From Eurosta solidaginis (taxonomy: Eukaryota > Arthropoda > Insecta > Diptera > Tephritidae): a stretch of 64,000 nt of DNA. Where the stretch lies: assembly GCF_040869045.1 (NCBI RefSeq), contig NC_090319.1:16510314-16574313 (forward strand), given 5' to 3'. Of the stretch, positions 33,587 to 45,280 are shown in pieces. The position numbers and the translations under genes are program-made. The first letter of the stretch is position 1, and each line of letters opens with the position of its first letter. The notes below the pieces were generated by a model that ran no database searches, was not told where the DNA came from, and was given only the letters and a program-made list of their open reading frames with translations.

Positions 33587-33860
33587 TATGTATTCAAATT
33601 GTTATTAAATGAATTAATCTCCTCACTAGATAGTTTAAGAGAGAGTTTAAATTCTCATGCCATTGCGCTGCTATTTTGGAGAATGATATCAGGAAAATTT
33701 GCTTGCAATTATTTTTAAACTATCGCCGGAGTAGACTGTTTCCGGAAATATATTAAGGCCTTTTCACTAACCTTGCGCTGGTACGTTGTTCATACTTTTG
33801 TTGGTATGCTGGCTATTTTTGGTTTTTCGTTTTTGTGTACCAACAGTATCAAGAGAAACT
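33587..33860 (-). pseudogene. Possible upstream part of the 32-kb LINE
   Basis: The minus strand upstream of the reverse transcriptase keeps short coding-like runs but no endonuclease motif. A proline/lysine-type run near 33800-33850 could be ORF1 start material. Most of the 5' half of the element is missing, so either it is deleted or this is unrelated DNA. Confidence 0.25.
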
Positions 33861-35050
33861 GTAGTCTCTATACTTTCCTGAGTAAGCTTACTGTACTTTC
33901 ACTTTTTTCAGAAAATGTTTATCGTAATTAAACTTAATATTTTATTGTTGCCTAAAATACACCAACTATAATTCGTATACTAGTTATAGGCGCCATTCAT
34001 TCATCATATAATTTATTATTTCTCTTTTCAACATTCGAAAACGTGTCATAAAATATCCACAGATATACTTCAGTTTCTTTTTTCTTTGATTTAGCACATT
34101 ATACACATTCTTGCTTGATATACGTCTTTTTGTTGATGGTTACTTTTGTTTTTCCAACATCTGCTGTTACACAATCAAGCACACACACACACACACACAA
34201 AACTATTATTTCCAGCTATTGCATTTCATATACACCCAACCGCTATTGTGCACTTTTGTATACTTTTATTGTGTTGTTTTTTGTAAGTGTGTGTGCTTTT
34301 GTTTTAACGTATTTTTCCATAACTAATAGAACTCGCTTTAAATCGTAGCTAACAGAAAGCGGCGCCAGAATGTCGTAGCGTAGGTGGCTGATGTCGTTCT
34401 ACGGTTGTTTTTTTTTTTTTCTTTTTCAGTGTGTTATATTATCAATTTATGTGTGTTTATGGGTGTTTCTGTCTGTGCACGTAAGATCTTAAGCCAAAAC
34501 ACAAAAACCTTTATCCTTAAATATTCTACAATGTTGCTATGTGCACACATGCAAAATGTAAACACACACTAAGTATATGAAATATGAAATTTATTATTTT
34601 ATTTTTTATTAGCAAAGTAACAATTTGTACTACCCATCCTTTATTATCGCTTTTCATATACAAAAAACCTACGTATTCACACGTGCATAAGCGTGAGTGT
34701 GTGTGTGTTGACAGAATAATTTTAGTATTGTAATTATCATAAAATTATAATAAGCAAACAAATTGTTTTTGTATGCTTACTCCTTTCATTAGAACAGTTG
34801 AAAGCACAGTAAATGTGTAAGAAAATATTTTTCGTCAAGCGCATTTGCATACTTTTTCCCGTAAGGTTATTTATGGCAACCCATTTTGTTATTTATGCCA
34901 AAAAAAATTTTATAATTTTAGCTTAGTTCGTGCATTTTTGGCATTATTCGCTTATTTTCGCTCATAGCATACATAATTAATGTAAAAATTTTTAGAAAAC
35001 TTCTTGCATGGTTAGATACCCTGCAGTCGAAATCATTCAGTAGACGCATT
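33861..35050. other. No gene; CA and TG microsatellites
   Basis: A CA run lies at about 34178-34199 and TG-rich runs near 34695-34710. A T-rich run is at 34406-34425. No coding feature or repeat partner recognised. Confidence 0.4.
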
Positions 35051-35879
35051 TTATACCTTTCATGAACATGAAATGGTATATTAACTTTGGTCCGATGTTT
35101 GTACCGTTGAGAAATATAGAAGATAGATTCACCATTAAGTATACCGAATTGATCAGGGCGACGAACTGAATTGATGTAGCCATGTCCGTCTATCCGTCCG
35201 TCCGTCTGTCCTTCCATCTGTCTGTTTGAACGCAAACTAGTCCCTCAGATTTTGAGACATCTCAATGAAATTTGGCATAAGGATGTATTTTAGTATTATA
35301 TTAGACATTTGTCAGATCCGTTAGGATCGAACCACTATAACATATACCTCCCATACAACCGATCATTCAGATAAGACGATTTTGATCATTCCTGTCGCAA
35401 TTTAGAAAGTACAAACGTGAAACTCGGTGATATATGTATATTCTAATATATCATAGAAGATTTTCTGAAAAAATCACTTTGATCAGAGCTATATATAGTA
35501 TATATCCCATACAACCGATTGCTCAGATAGAAAGATTTTGGCAATTTCTCCCTTAATTTCCAATAAAAAAACGTCAAACTTGGTGATATTTATTCTAATA
35601 TATCACAGAAGATTATTGAAAAAATAATTTCGATCAGAGCTATATATAATATATATCCCATACAACTGGTCTTTCAGATAAGGGGGCTTTTTGCCATTTT
35701 GTATTTTATATTTATCTTAAAAATCGTTTAGGTATGTTCATCTGTTCACTATATATTTCTTATCTTATACAGCCGATTATTTGGAGATTACGAACGGGAT
35801 AAGATTATTGTTCAGCCCCATTCATGAAAGGTATGAAGTCTTCGGCACAGCCGAAGACAGTCCCGTCCTTACTTGTTTT
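35051..35879 (+). mobile_element. HINE of a second subfamily with tandem core
   Basis: A 14-bp perfect inverted repeat ATACCTTTCATGAA pairs 35053-35066 with 35821-35834. Beyond the right repeat is a hairpin CTTCGGCACAGCCGAAG and the end GTCCCGTCCTTACTTGTTTT, the same order as in the main HINE family (subterminal repeat, hairpin, CTTACTTGTT end). Near 35180 it has GTAGCCATGTCCGTC and repeated GTCCGTCC, the DINE-1-like block. The core has three diverged units marked by CCATACAAC at about 35351, 35507 and 35658 (spacing near 153). It shares almost no sequence with the main family apart from these landmarks. Confidence 0.85.
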
Positions 35880-37190
35880 GTGTTAATATTGCGATTACTT
35901 TAGATAGTAACGTGACAGTTGGTGTGTATATAAGATTATATAATTGACGTATGTGGGATTTTTTTTACATTTCTTTAATAATAATGGCGCATTTGTCGCT
36001 TACGCGCTTTTTGCTTTCCAAAAAAAAAAAGATTTCATAACTTGAAAGTGTCGGTTAAACCAAAATTAAAGTATTAAAAATACACATTTGAAAACATTAA
36101 GAACAGTGGTTTCTGATCCATATCAATGATGTTTGTATTCAGATTTCAAGACGGAATTCATATTTATTTAGATTTAGAGATGCAGACTGATTAACATATA
36201 TTTTAAATTTACAACCAAACTAAATATTTTTAAATAAAATCTATATAACTAAGTTACAATCTATTCATTTCACATTGCCGTCTTCTACATCAGTATCTGG
36301 TAAAGTATCAGTGATAAAAGAGTTGTGTTTTAAGTTGAGGTTCTCTCTATGGCAAATTGCGGGAATTATATTTTTATCACAAAGTTATTTTAAATCTGAA
36401 TAATTTAACGATGAAATCTTTGTAAGTTCCTGTATAAACTGAAGTAGAAGATCTCTTCTTTCGTAGAAGTCATTTGGATATTGGTTTTGAAATCCTCCTA
36501 CCTCGTCTCCCAACACATGTATCTTTTTCAACTATTTCCTCTGAAGGATCGGTGTATCTGTATGGAACTAGTTTAACTTTATTTGAAATCTGCAAAATAA
36601 TTTGGCTATAATCATTACAATCCTTATTACGAAAAATCTTAATCTAAAAAATAATCACGTGTGTTTGCAAGAAGTCTATATTTAAATTAAAAAGACGAAA
36701 ATTACGAAACGTGCACACCAAAATGTAAAAAGTTTGTATTTAAATGACAAAATTTTCTTGAAACAAAAAGGCTTAATCTACACATTGCGAGCACAAAAAA
36801 AATGTAAACAAAATGTTTTGTGCACTTGAGCCAAAATTGCCTTATCTATAACTTCGTATCGGTACTTCGTAGGACTTTAATTTTTTTCGAGCTGGTGCAT
36901 ATGATAATGGCCTTTCGGTTTCCATCAAAAACAAACAATTTAAAATAATGTCGGTTAAACCCTTTGTGCGGTTATGGCTCGGAACATTCTAGTCCATCGA
37001 ATAAGATTCTGTGGGATTATTCATACTAGCTGGTGATTGAAAAGTTCATTGAATAGAATTTTGTAGAGTTGTTTATATTAGTATATTATTGCATAGCTCG
37101 TTGACCAGAATTTTATGTCTGACTGGATGAAATGGACAAACGCTTTCTGCCGGAAATTTACAATGCATACTTCTTACTTCAGTTAACAAA
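35880..37190. other. No feature recognised
   Basis: AT-rich DNA. TTGAATAG-ATTTTG phrases near 37050 recur weakly near 38610. No coding feature. Confidence 0.35.
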
Positions 37191-37870
37191 GTTAGATAAC
37201 CAGCAATCAGTATCCAAAAAATTCATACCACTACCACCGCGCTAAACGCCGTTGACGCTCAGATAAATTGCGTACTGAACCACCCAAAACTCTATCGTAG
37301 GACGGTGCTCGTGCCACTTGACCAGTCAAAAGCTTTTGACACAGCCAACTACCGCGCACTACGCCGAAACATAGAAAATTCACCCTTTACCCCTTGTCTA
37401 AAAAGATGGATCGCAAATTATATAAATGGTCGGCAAGCATCGGTTTAATTTAGGAGCCAAATCTCAAAACCGAGGAGAAATAAAAAGGGGTTGTGACGTA
37501 GATTTATGTACTTCCCCGCTAGTGTGTAACTTATACGTACCAAAGCGTCATCCACCACCAGCACGAGCTACCAACATTTTCTATGCCTCCAGCTTCACGG
37601 TAGTGGCAACAGGCCCTCGTTTCTCAATAAACAAATAAGTCTCCAAAATAAATAGTTATCTACCCAGGCTTTCTTTTTTTCACAAAGTTCACACACAACA
37701 ACACACCTTACAAAGCAGTTGGTTGGCCGCTTATTTACCAGCGTCGCTGGTTTGGTTTTCCTACCTAAAAACACAGACTGGAAAAGCCTGCAAGTGTGCC
37801 AAAATACTCCACCCAGAACTACCATGCGATATCTTCTAATGGCTCCTGAATACCACCTATATAGAGGGAC
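37191..37870 (+). pseudogene. LINE reverse transcriptase with destroyed active site
   Basis: The plus strand reads LVPLDQSKAFDTANYRALRR (motif A region), CLKRWIANYINGRQASV, then a stop. In shifted frames FRSQISKPRR and KRGCD follow, where the GVPQG motif would be. At about 37570-37620 it reads FYASSFTVVATGP. The usual sequence is YADD-T-M-TG, so both catalytic aspartates have become serine. INSYLPRLSFFF follows, matching the I-S-L-DLS-FF helix of many jockey/I-type LINEs. Sequence between motifs A and C is shortened. It is clearly dead. Confidence 0.75.
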
Positions 37871-38345
37871 AAAAGAGCTTAGCTCAGAGCAGCATAATGA
37901 AACTCTGAGCAGAGAGTTTTAGTTGAATTGTCACAAACAAGCAACTGCTTGATCTAGCCCCGCCTCACAGAGGGATAAAAAAATATTTTCGTGAGCACGA
38001 AGATTAGATACTTCCAACTCAGCTGGTTGATACAGATAAACATAAGGAAGTCCTAAGCCTAAGCCACATTGAAGTGATAAATACGCTCACTAGGTCGCAC
38101 CTGGTGAACGCTGTTATCAATATATCACAAAGCGGAGCATCCCAGAAAACAGCTGATTAATCTAGATCCGCCTCAGAAAGATAAGAAAATATCTCCGTAA
38201 GCACAATATTGCTCATTATTTGATGAGTTTCGGCTCCTATCAACACAGGTGGTTGATCTAGATAAACATAAGGGGGCCCTAAGCCTAATCCACACCGAGT
38301 TCGTAAATACGTTCACTATATCGCGCCCGGTAAACGCTGCTGAAA
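37871..38345 (+). pseudogene. LINE C-terminal end, tandemly duplicated
   Basis: From about 37945 a frame reads LDLAPPHRGIKKYFREHED, then after a stop LVDTDKHKEVLSLSHIEVIN and TLTRSHLVNAV. From about 38160 the same sequence recurs more diverged: LDPPQK, then VVDLDKHKGALSLIHTEFVN. Nucleotide landmarks are GCTGATTAATCTAG/GCTTGATCTAG, GATAAACATAAGG and GTAAACGCTG. The unit is about 210 to 230 bases. I infer it is the tail of the LINE to the left because strand and order agree. Confidence 0.55.
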
Positions 38346-39005
38346 TAGTATGATATAAGCGTATACATATAATAGCTGGTATGCCATCTGGTATAATGCT
38401 GCCGCAGAGGCTGACTAGTGAACTAATTTGTATTACATTGATGCATATACTATACTGAGTAGTATGGCATCTGGTACGAATTTGGTGGGTATATTGAATG
38501 ACTAGTTTGTCAACATGTATGTTGCTGATGCAGAGACTGGCAATTCGTATTTCGTAGGACATCGCAGTGTTAATAAAAATACCAGTTACTAATATGGAAA
38601 ATAACATAACTCTCATTGAATAGGATTTTTTGCAAAGTAGTATTCGCCAAATTTTTAACCAGTTTGTTTGACTGCGGGGCATCAGATATATTGTATGTAT
38701 ATATTTCAAGATTGTATATAAAGAAATTTAATCAATATTTACCATTTTCTCCTGCTAAATAAATAAAGTGTCATAGTTTGCGTGACATAAGAATGGAAAT
38801 TGTTTGAGTTTCTTTTCCCTTAAAAAAAAAAAAAGAAAACACTGTGTGACAACAAAAATATACTTTCTGCGATACTAACCTCAAGTTGAGTATACAAGAA
38901 CTATATACATAAAATTTCGAATTCATCATTAAAATCTGGAGGTCGGGACCAAAGACATCTTTTCAAAGTGAGGATTGTTACTAAAACAAGACGTCATATC
39001 TGTAA
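38346..39005. other. No gene; small internal repeat
   Basis: TATG-CATCTGGTA occurs at about 38389 and 38464, and GAGACTGGCA/GAGGCTGACTAG phrases repeat nearby, suggesting an old short duplication. The 178-codon minus frame (38173-38709) overlaps the duplicated LINE tail and shows no domain. Confidence 0.35.
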
Positions 39006-39760
39006 ATCGACTTTGACTACTTCTAAACACGCCGATAACTCGTTGATACGACTCCGAAAACAAATGGGTAACATTTCGATAGTGACTCGATATTCTTCGA
39101 TAAAAAAAGTATTACTTTTCGATCAAAAATCGTTAAATTCTTTACAATAATTCGACCGACAACAAAACTTCGATATTTAGTCAATATTTTTTTAATAACA
39201 AACCGATAACTCATAGATAACGACTTTAATCGGTAACAATCTTTTCACAATTCCATAACGCAAGAATAACTCATCTATATAAGGTCGATTAGAAACCGAT
39301 AGTAAATAAACAAGGTACCGATAACTCTTCAATAAGGGTAGTTATCGATAAAAACCGTGAACCTTTCCTAAATAAATCGATAGCGCGCATACATTTATCT
39401 TACTGTTAATCGACTTTGACTACTTCTTGAATAACATTTCGATAGCGAATCGATAGTTTTCCATAACAAAAGTATTATTTTTCGGTCACAAGTCGATAAT
39501 TCTATACAACAATTCGATCGACAACAAAACTTCGATATCAAGACGATTTTTTTTTAATAACAAACCGATACCTCATAGATAACGATTTTAATCGGTAACA
39601 AACTTTTCAAAATCGCATAATGCAACAATAACTTAAATCTTAATCAGGTCGATTAAAAACCAATACTAACTAAACAAGGTGCCGATAACTCTTCGATAAC
39701 GGTAGCTATCGATAAAAAACCATGAACCCTTCCTAAACAAATCAATAGCGCGCCTATATA
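39006..39760. repeat. CGATA-rich tandem duplication, two units
   Basis: Unit 1 (39006-39395) and unit 2 (39409-39760) share ATCGACTTTGACTACTTCT, GTATTA-TTTTCG, CGACAACAAAACTTCGATAT, AATAACAAACCGATA, ATCGGTAACAA, AGGTCGATTA, GGT-CCGATAACTCTTC and TAGTTATCGATAAAAA/TAGCTATCGATAAAAA. Unit 1 has about 40 extra bases near its start. Both are packed with CGATA and its complement TATCG, including the DREF-type TATCGATA at the end of each unit. Confidence 0.85.
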
Positions 39761-41279
39761 TAACTTACGCTTACATTCTGTATTACCATGTACTGCAAGC
39801 AAAGCCATTTACACATAAAACAAGTTGAAAAATTGAAGTTTTTAATATATTTTGCTAAATGTTCTCGATTTTCTGAAAATACGCTTAAAGTTCGTATATC
39901 GTTTTAAATTCGAAAACTTCTTTTTTTCGATTACCAAAACCTTTGTTAGTAGGGTCAACAGAAATAAATTTATAAAGCAATATATCTAAGGTTTAATCTC
40001 TGAGAAAGGGCATTTTGGTCCTTTTGAGAGTCAATTGGAAATTCTGAGTTGTATATAGTTTTTGTATACAGTACTAGACCTACAATTTGATACCTGTTTA
40101 ACAATAAGTATATTTAACTTTTCTTTTTGCCACACAGTGTAAATTAGTACCACAAAATATAATCAAACAAATGTCGAAGGTTAGACATTTACTTAACGAT
40201 AAAAGTTTATTTGTAGTTTCAACACAAATTTTGAGTGGTATGGAAATAAGCTTTTGCTATCTGTATCAATTTTTGTAGTCATTTGAAGGGAGAGCGGAAA
40301 ATACTCGATACCAAAAAAGTGTATTGAAAACGCGAAATACCAAATGTTTAAAATCTTAAAACACAACTTTGTGGGAGCTGCCAGAGCAACAAAGCTACAT
40401 GGCAAGAGTTACAAAAATTAGGCAGGATGCAGTTGAAGTTAATAACCAATAAGTCCATGCTTTGGTCATGTACCTTACATCCATAAACGGCTACAAAATA
40501 TACTTTTCAAATAGAAAGAAGGGCTAGAGTATATAATCGTTGTTGCCAATATCTTACGGAGAACTTTTATCACTCAAAGAATCATTTCAGCTTCTTTTGC
40601 AGCAGCAATCAACTATTTAAAACCATAATTAAAATTGTAAACTTTTACATATCTGGAAGGTGCACGTGCACCAAAATCTCTTTCTTGATTACAGTAAGAT
40701 TATGCAGCTGAGTCCAAGTTCACGCCAAGACCCATCTCTTCCATAATATCAATATACACAGCACAACAGCACGGGAGAGTGTCGTTTTGTTTATACTCTC
40801 GTTTCTTCTTGAATGGCTAGGAGAGAACTTACAGAAAGCTTAACTTTGTCAGATTTGCAAAATCGCTTTAATTAGTAAATTTTACCAAAAACACAAAATT
40901 TGCGATCTTCAAATCAATATTTCAGCAACTCTTCAGATATTGCCACGTTTCTATGCACTTTATACTTATTTTCGAGCCACTGTGGTGCCTCTAACGTGTG
41001 GATATATAAAGTGCTAAGATGATCACCAAATAGTTCCGAAATTACCCATATTTTTTGCTGAGTTGTCACGAAAACGATTTTGAAATGAATAGTCTCGAGG
41101 TAATCTCCACGTACGAGCAAAAGTGCCATTAGAATTGATTAAAAAAAATATCCCGAAGTTCCCGAAGCAGTTTTGTAATGATTTCGATACAGCCACAAGG
41201 ATATCCCAAAAATAGTACCTACGTGGTCCTGAAATTACATATGAAGAAGTAACTTGACCAGAAAAAATGTCTTGCTATT
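39761..41279. other. No feature recognised
   Basis: About 1.5 kb of AT-rich, apparently unique DNA. The 70- and 71-codon minus frames (40193-40405, 40914-41129) have no recognisable features. Confidence 0.4.
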
Positions 41280-41790
41280 TGAGAAGGGTTTTATCGGTTT
41301 CTTATTGGTAACAGCTTATAGCGATAAGTTATTTTTTACTATCGGATAATAAACGAAAGCGAAATTATGATCGAGTTATCAGTTTTTAGTGGACCGTTAT
41401 CACTGGCTTACTGTAGAGTAATCGATTTTATTGTAAAGTTTTATCGGTATCTGTTTCATAATAGTTCGAAGGATCGTCAATAGTATATCGTTAACACGCC
41501 GATAAGAAATTGATAGCACTCCGATAACATATCTTTAGCTTTTTCAAAAACAAATCAAAATTTTTCCATAAACAAATCTTTAACTTTTCTATGCAAAATC
41601 GATAACTTTTCGATGCAAATTTAATAACTTTTCGATAACAAATCCGTAAAACGCAGGTAACAAATCGCTACGTTTTTGACTACATGTTGATAACTTTTCG
41701 ATAAATAATCTCTAATCTTTTGATAATAAACCGAAAGATTTTTGGAACTTTTCTAACAAATCGATAACACGCCGATAGTAAATCAATCAC
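41280..41790. repeat. CGATAAC-rich degenerate array
   Basis: AACTTTTCGATA-CAAATCGATAAC-type phrases recur about every 20 to 30 bases, strongest at 41510-41780 (AACACGCCGATAAGAAATTG, TAACTTTTCGATGCAAAT, AACTTTTCGATAACAAATC). The vocabulary is the same as at 39.0-39.8, 54.05-54.37 and 58.35-58.66 kb. Confidence 0.8.
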
Positions 41791-42418
41791 ACGCCAACAA
41801 CCTCGTATTCTGTATTCCCCCATACATCATACCTATTCCACACATATATTCCATTACCTCCATATATATTTTATGTCTGACAAGTTTAATTGATAGCGAG
41901 ATCAAATTTTAAATTTCACTTTGAAATTTGTATAATCAATTGAATTTTGAATGAACTGAGGTTTCATGACACATGGTTGTTTTGAACCTTGTGGTGATTT
42001 GTTTTTTATAAAAAATTATATTTTCAGCTCAGCCAAGCAACAAAATTTTCCCACCACCTCAAACGCCCTAATGAATTCGATGCTCAAAGCACTCAACCCA
42101 CAATTCAGTTTTCAGCTACTCAAAAGAGCAATGGCGCCTGAAGTGATTTAAAAGAAAGCGCATAATTTAAATACAATCTGAACTACTGAATTCGTTAGCT
42201 CAGTGAAAGAATTACATGTGCATGTGATTGTTTTGAATTTACCATCTTCTCGTATTCAGCTACATCAAATATTAAAATTTTAATAAATTCGTAAGTAAGA
42301 GCTGAGAGGTATATATATTCAATGAATACGAAAACCTGCATTCACATAAGCAAATGTGATTTAGCGAAAGCTTATACATATATACATATACATAGGTATC
42401 TATGTATAAATTTTAAGT
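41791..42418. other. No feature recognised
   Basis: AT-rich DNA. A 61-codon plus frame (41966-42151) is not recognised. Confidence 0.35.
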
Positions 42419-42419
42419 A

Positions 42420-43298
42420 CCCAGCAAGTGTTTGAGCCTTATATAAGGCTTAATAAACCTTATTTTTCAGTACTTCTGTCATGAGGCATAAGGTTTATCT
42501 GAAATATGAAGTTATGTATAAGGATAATGGCCCATATAAAATAAGGATTACATAAGGGATTATTATAAGCCATTAGGTAGGACATTACAATATTATTATA
42601 ACGTTTTTGGATCAAATAAGGCTTACATAAGGTATTATCTTAATATACTACTTGATGATAAATAATCCTAAAAAAATGAGGCTCACATAAGGCATAAAGT
42701 TAGAACATGCCCCTTTTTTCACTAAGCAATTTTTTTATGTTTCAACAGCCATGACTCGAAGAAAAATTAACATATCGTAATAAAATCGGGTACACATATT
42801 TTACTAATAGCAGGAAATATTTCTAGTAAAAATGGACAGAATCGGTTGAGGATCACGCGTTCTTTTTATACAAAAGAATTTCAAAAGGGTCGTCGACTAG
42901 ATTAATGAGCTATATCTTAGCGAAAACTGGTATGGTATTAATGATATTTCACTTCCCAAGTTATATTATAAGAGGAAATCGGAAGATATTTTTTGTTTTT
43001 TTAAATGGGCGGAGCCATGTGCTATGTAGAAAAGTAATTTATTTGAAATGAACTGTACAATTGAAGCTCACGCTGAATATATAAAGTTCGGCTATGCCCG
43101 AACTTAAAAAACCTTAACATGTTTTTGATTTGTATTTACCTTAGAGGTAGGGCTTATTTGTAGCGTAAATAAGCGTGAAATAAGGCGTTATTAGAAGGCG
43201 TATGATGTGCTTTATTTACCTTATTTTAAGCTACATCTATCAGAAGTGGAAGCAGTATTACTTATTGCTTACAACCGCTTATGCCAGTTCTTGCTGGG
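42420..43298. mobile_element. Candidate TIR element with TAAGGCTTACATAAGG repeats
   Basis: A 9-bp inverted repeat CCCAGCAAG / CTTGCTGGG closes the interval. Inside, AAGGCTTACATAAGG-like phrases recur near 42440, 42545, 42618 and 42690, and TAAGGCGTTATTAG and GCTTATTTGTAGCG phrases are near the right end. I could not see a convincing target duplication. Between about 42760 and 43110 lies a different segment ending in a hairpin AAGTTCGGC-GCCCGAACTT, which looks like the 3' hairpin of a HINE nested inside. Confidence 0.5.
42760..43110 (+). mobile_element. HINE-like nested fragment
   Basis: The segment contains AAATGGGCGGAGCCATG, a GGGCGG-CC block typical of HINEs, and ends with the hairpin AAAGTTCGGCTATGCCCGAACTT region at about 43085-43107. 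The hairpin resembles those of the two HINE subfamilies but the rest is different. Its left part resembles bases 1-135 of the window. Confidence 0.4.
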
Positions 43299-43338
43299 CA
43301 AATTTGTACTCACCGTCGGTACTCGCTTCTTAATACAA

Positions 43339-45280
43339 ACAAGTAAGGAAGGCTAAGTTCTGGTGTAACCGAACATTACATACCCAGTTGAGAGCTATGG
43401 AGACAAAATAAGGAAAATCACCATGTAGGAAAATGAACCTAGGGTAACCCTGGAATGTGTTGTTTGTACGATATGGGTATCAAATGAAAGGTGTTAATGA
43501 ATATATTAAAAGGGCGTGGCCTTAGTTCTATAGGTGGACGCCTTTTCGAGATATCGCCATAAAGGTGGACCAGGGGTGACTCTAGAATTTGTTTGTACGA
43601 TATGGGTATCAAATGAAAGGTGTTAATAAGTATTTTAAAAGGGTGTGGGCCATAGGTCTATAGGTGGACGCATTTTCGAGATATCGCCATAAAGGTGGGC
43701 CAGGGATGACTCTAGAATTTGTTTGTACGACATGGGTATCAAATGAAATGTGTTAATGATTATTTAAAAGACAGTGGGCCTTAGTTCTATAGGTGGACGC
43801 CTTTTCCATATAACACCATAAAGGTGAACCAGGGGTGACTCTATAATGTGTTTGTACTATATGGGTATCAAATTAAGGGTATCAATGAGGGTTTTAAAAG
43901 GGAGTGGCCCTTAGCATGTGAAGGCGTTTTCGAGATATCGACCAAAATGAGGACCAGGATGACCCAGAAAATCATCTGTCGGGTACCGCTAATTTATTTA
44001 TATATGTAATACCACGAACAGTATTTCTGCCAAGATTCCAAGGGCTTTTAATTTCGCCCTGAAGAACTTTTTCATTTTCTTCTACTTAATATGGTATGTG
44101 TCACACCCATTTTACAAAGCTTTTCTAAAGTTATATTTTGCGTCAATAAACAAATGCAATTACCATGTTTCATCCCTTTTTTCGTATTTGGTATAGAATT
44201 ATGGAATTTTTTTCATTTTTCTTAATTTTCGAAATCGAAAAAGTGGGCGTGGTCATAGTCGGATTTCGGCCATTTTTTATGCCAATACAAAGTGTGTTCA
44301 GATAATTATGTGAACTAAGTTTAGTAAAGATATATCGATTTTTGCTCAAGTTATCGTGTTAACAGCCGAGCGGAAGGACAGATGATCTACTGTGTATAAA
44401 AACTGGGCTTGGCTTCAACCAATTTCGCCCTTTTTCACAGAAAACAGTTACCGTCCTAGAATCTAAGCGCCTACCAAATTTCACAAGGATTGGTAAATAT
44501 TTGTTCGACTTATGGCATTAAATGTATCCTAGAAAAATCAAATGAAAAAGGGCGGAGCCCCGCCCATTTTAAAATTTTCTTTTGTTTTTGTATTTTGTTG
44601 CACCATATCATTACTGGAGTTGAATTTTGATATAATTTACTTATATACTGTAAAGATATTAACTTTTCTTTTAAAATTTGAATTAAAAAAAAAATTTTTT
44701 TAAAAAGTGGGCGTGGTCGTTCTCCGATTTTGCTAAATTTTATTAAGCGTACACATAGTAATAAGAGTAACGTTCCTGCCAAATTTCATCATGATATCTT
44801 CAACGACTGCCAAATTACAGCTTGCAAAACTTCTAAATTACCTTCTTTTAAAAGTGGGCGGTGCCACGCCCATTGTTCAAAATTTTACTAATTTTCTATT
44901 CTGCGTTATAAGTTCAACTCACCTACCAAGCTTCATCGCTTTATCCGTCTTTGGTTATGAATTATCGCACTTTATCTGTTTTTCGAAATTTTCGATATCG
45001 AAAAAATGGGCGTGGTTATAGTCCGATATCGTTCATTTTAAATAGCGATCTGAGATGAGTGCTCAGAAACCTGCATACCAAATTTCATCAAGATACCTCA
45101 AAATTTACTCAAGTTATCGTGTTAACGGGCGGACGGGCATGGCTCAATCAAATTTTTTTTCGATCCTGATGATTTTGATATATGGAAGTCTATATCTATC
45201 TCGATTCCCTTATACCTGTACAACCAACCGTTATCCAATCAAAGTTAATATACTCTGTGAGCTCTGCTCAACTGAGTATA
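43339..45280 (-). mobile_element. HINE copy, longest and most complete, four-unit core
   Basis: The left end is ACAAGTAAGGAAGGCTAAG with hairpin TTCTGG-CCGAA (one mismatch) and CATACCCAGTTGAGAGC. The right end is TACTCTGTGAGCTCTGC followed by CTCAACTGAGTATA (to 45280). Core markers are at 43466, 43595, 43725 and 43854. The body keeps every block seen in shorter copies: GGACCAGGATGACCCAGAAA, TTCATTTTCTTCTACTTAAT, AAAGTGGGCGTGGTC, GGGCGGAGCCCCGCCCATTT, AAAGTGGGCGGTGCCACGCC and ACGGGCGGACGGGCATGGCT. No protein is encoded. It is the best local reference for the family at about 1.94 kb. Confidence 0.9.

Noticed and set aside
34178..34199. CA repeat as a regulatory element
   Set aside because: A short dinucleotide microsatellite with no neighbouring gene to regulate.
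38173..38709. 178-codon minus-strand ORF
   Set aside because: It overlaps, on the opposite strand, a LINE tail recognised by its own duplicated peptide, and has no domain. Length alone is not evidence in this AT-rich region.
39006..39760. CRISPR-like array
   Set aside because: The repeats are not identical, spacers are not defined, and the sequence is clearly from an animal genome.
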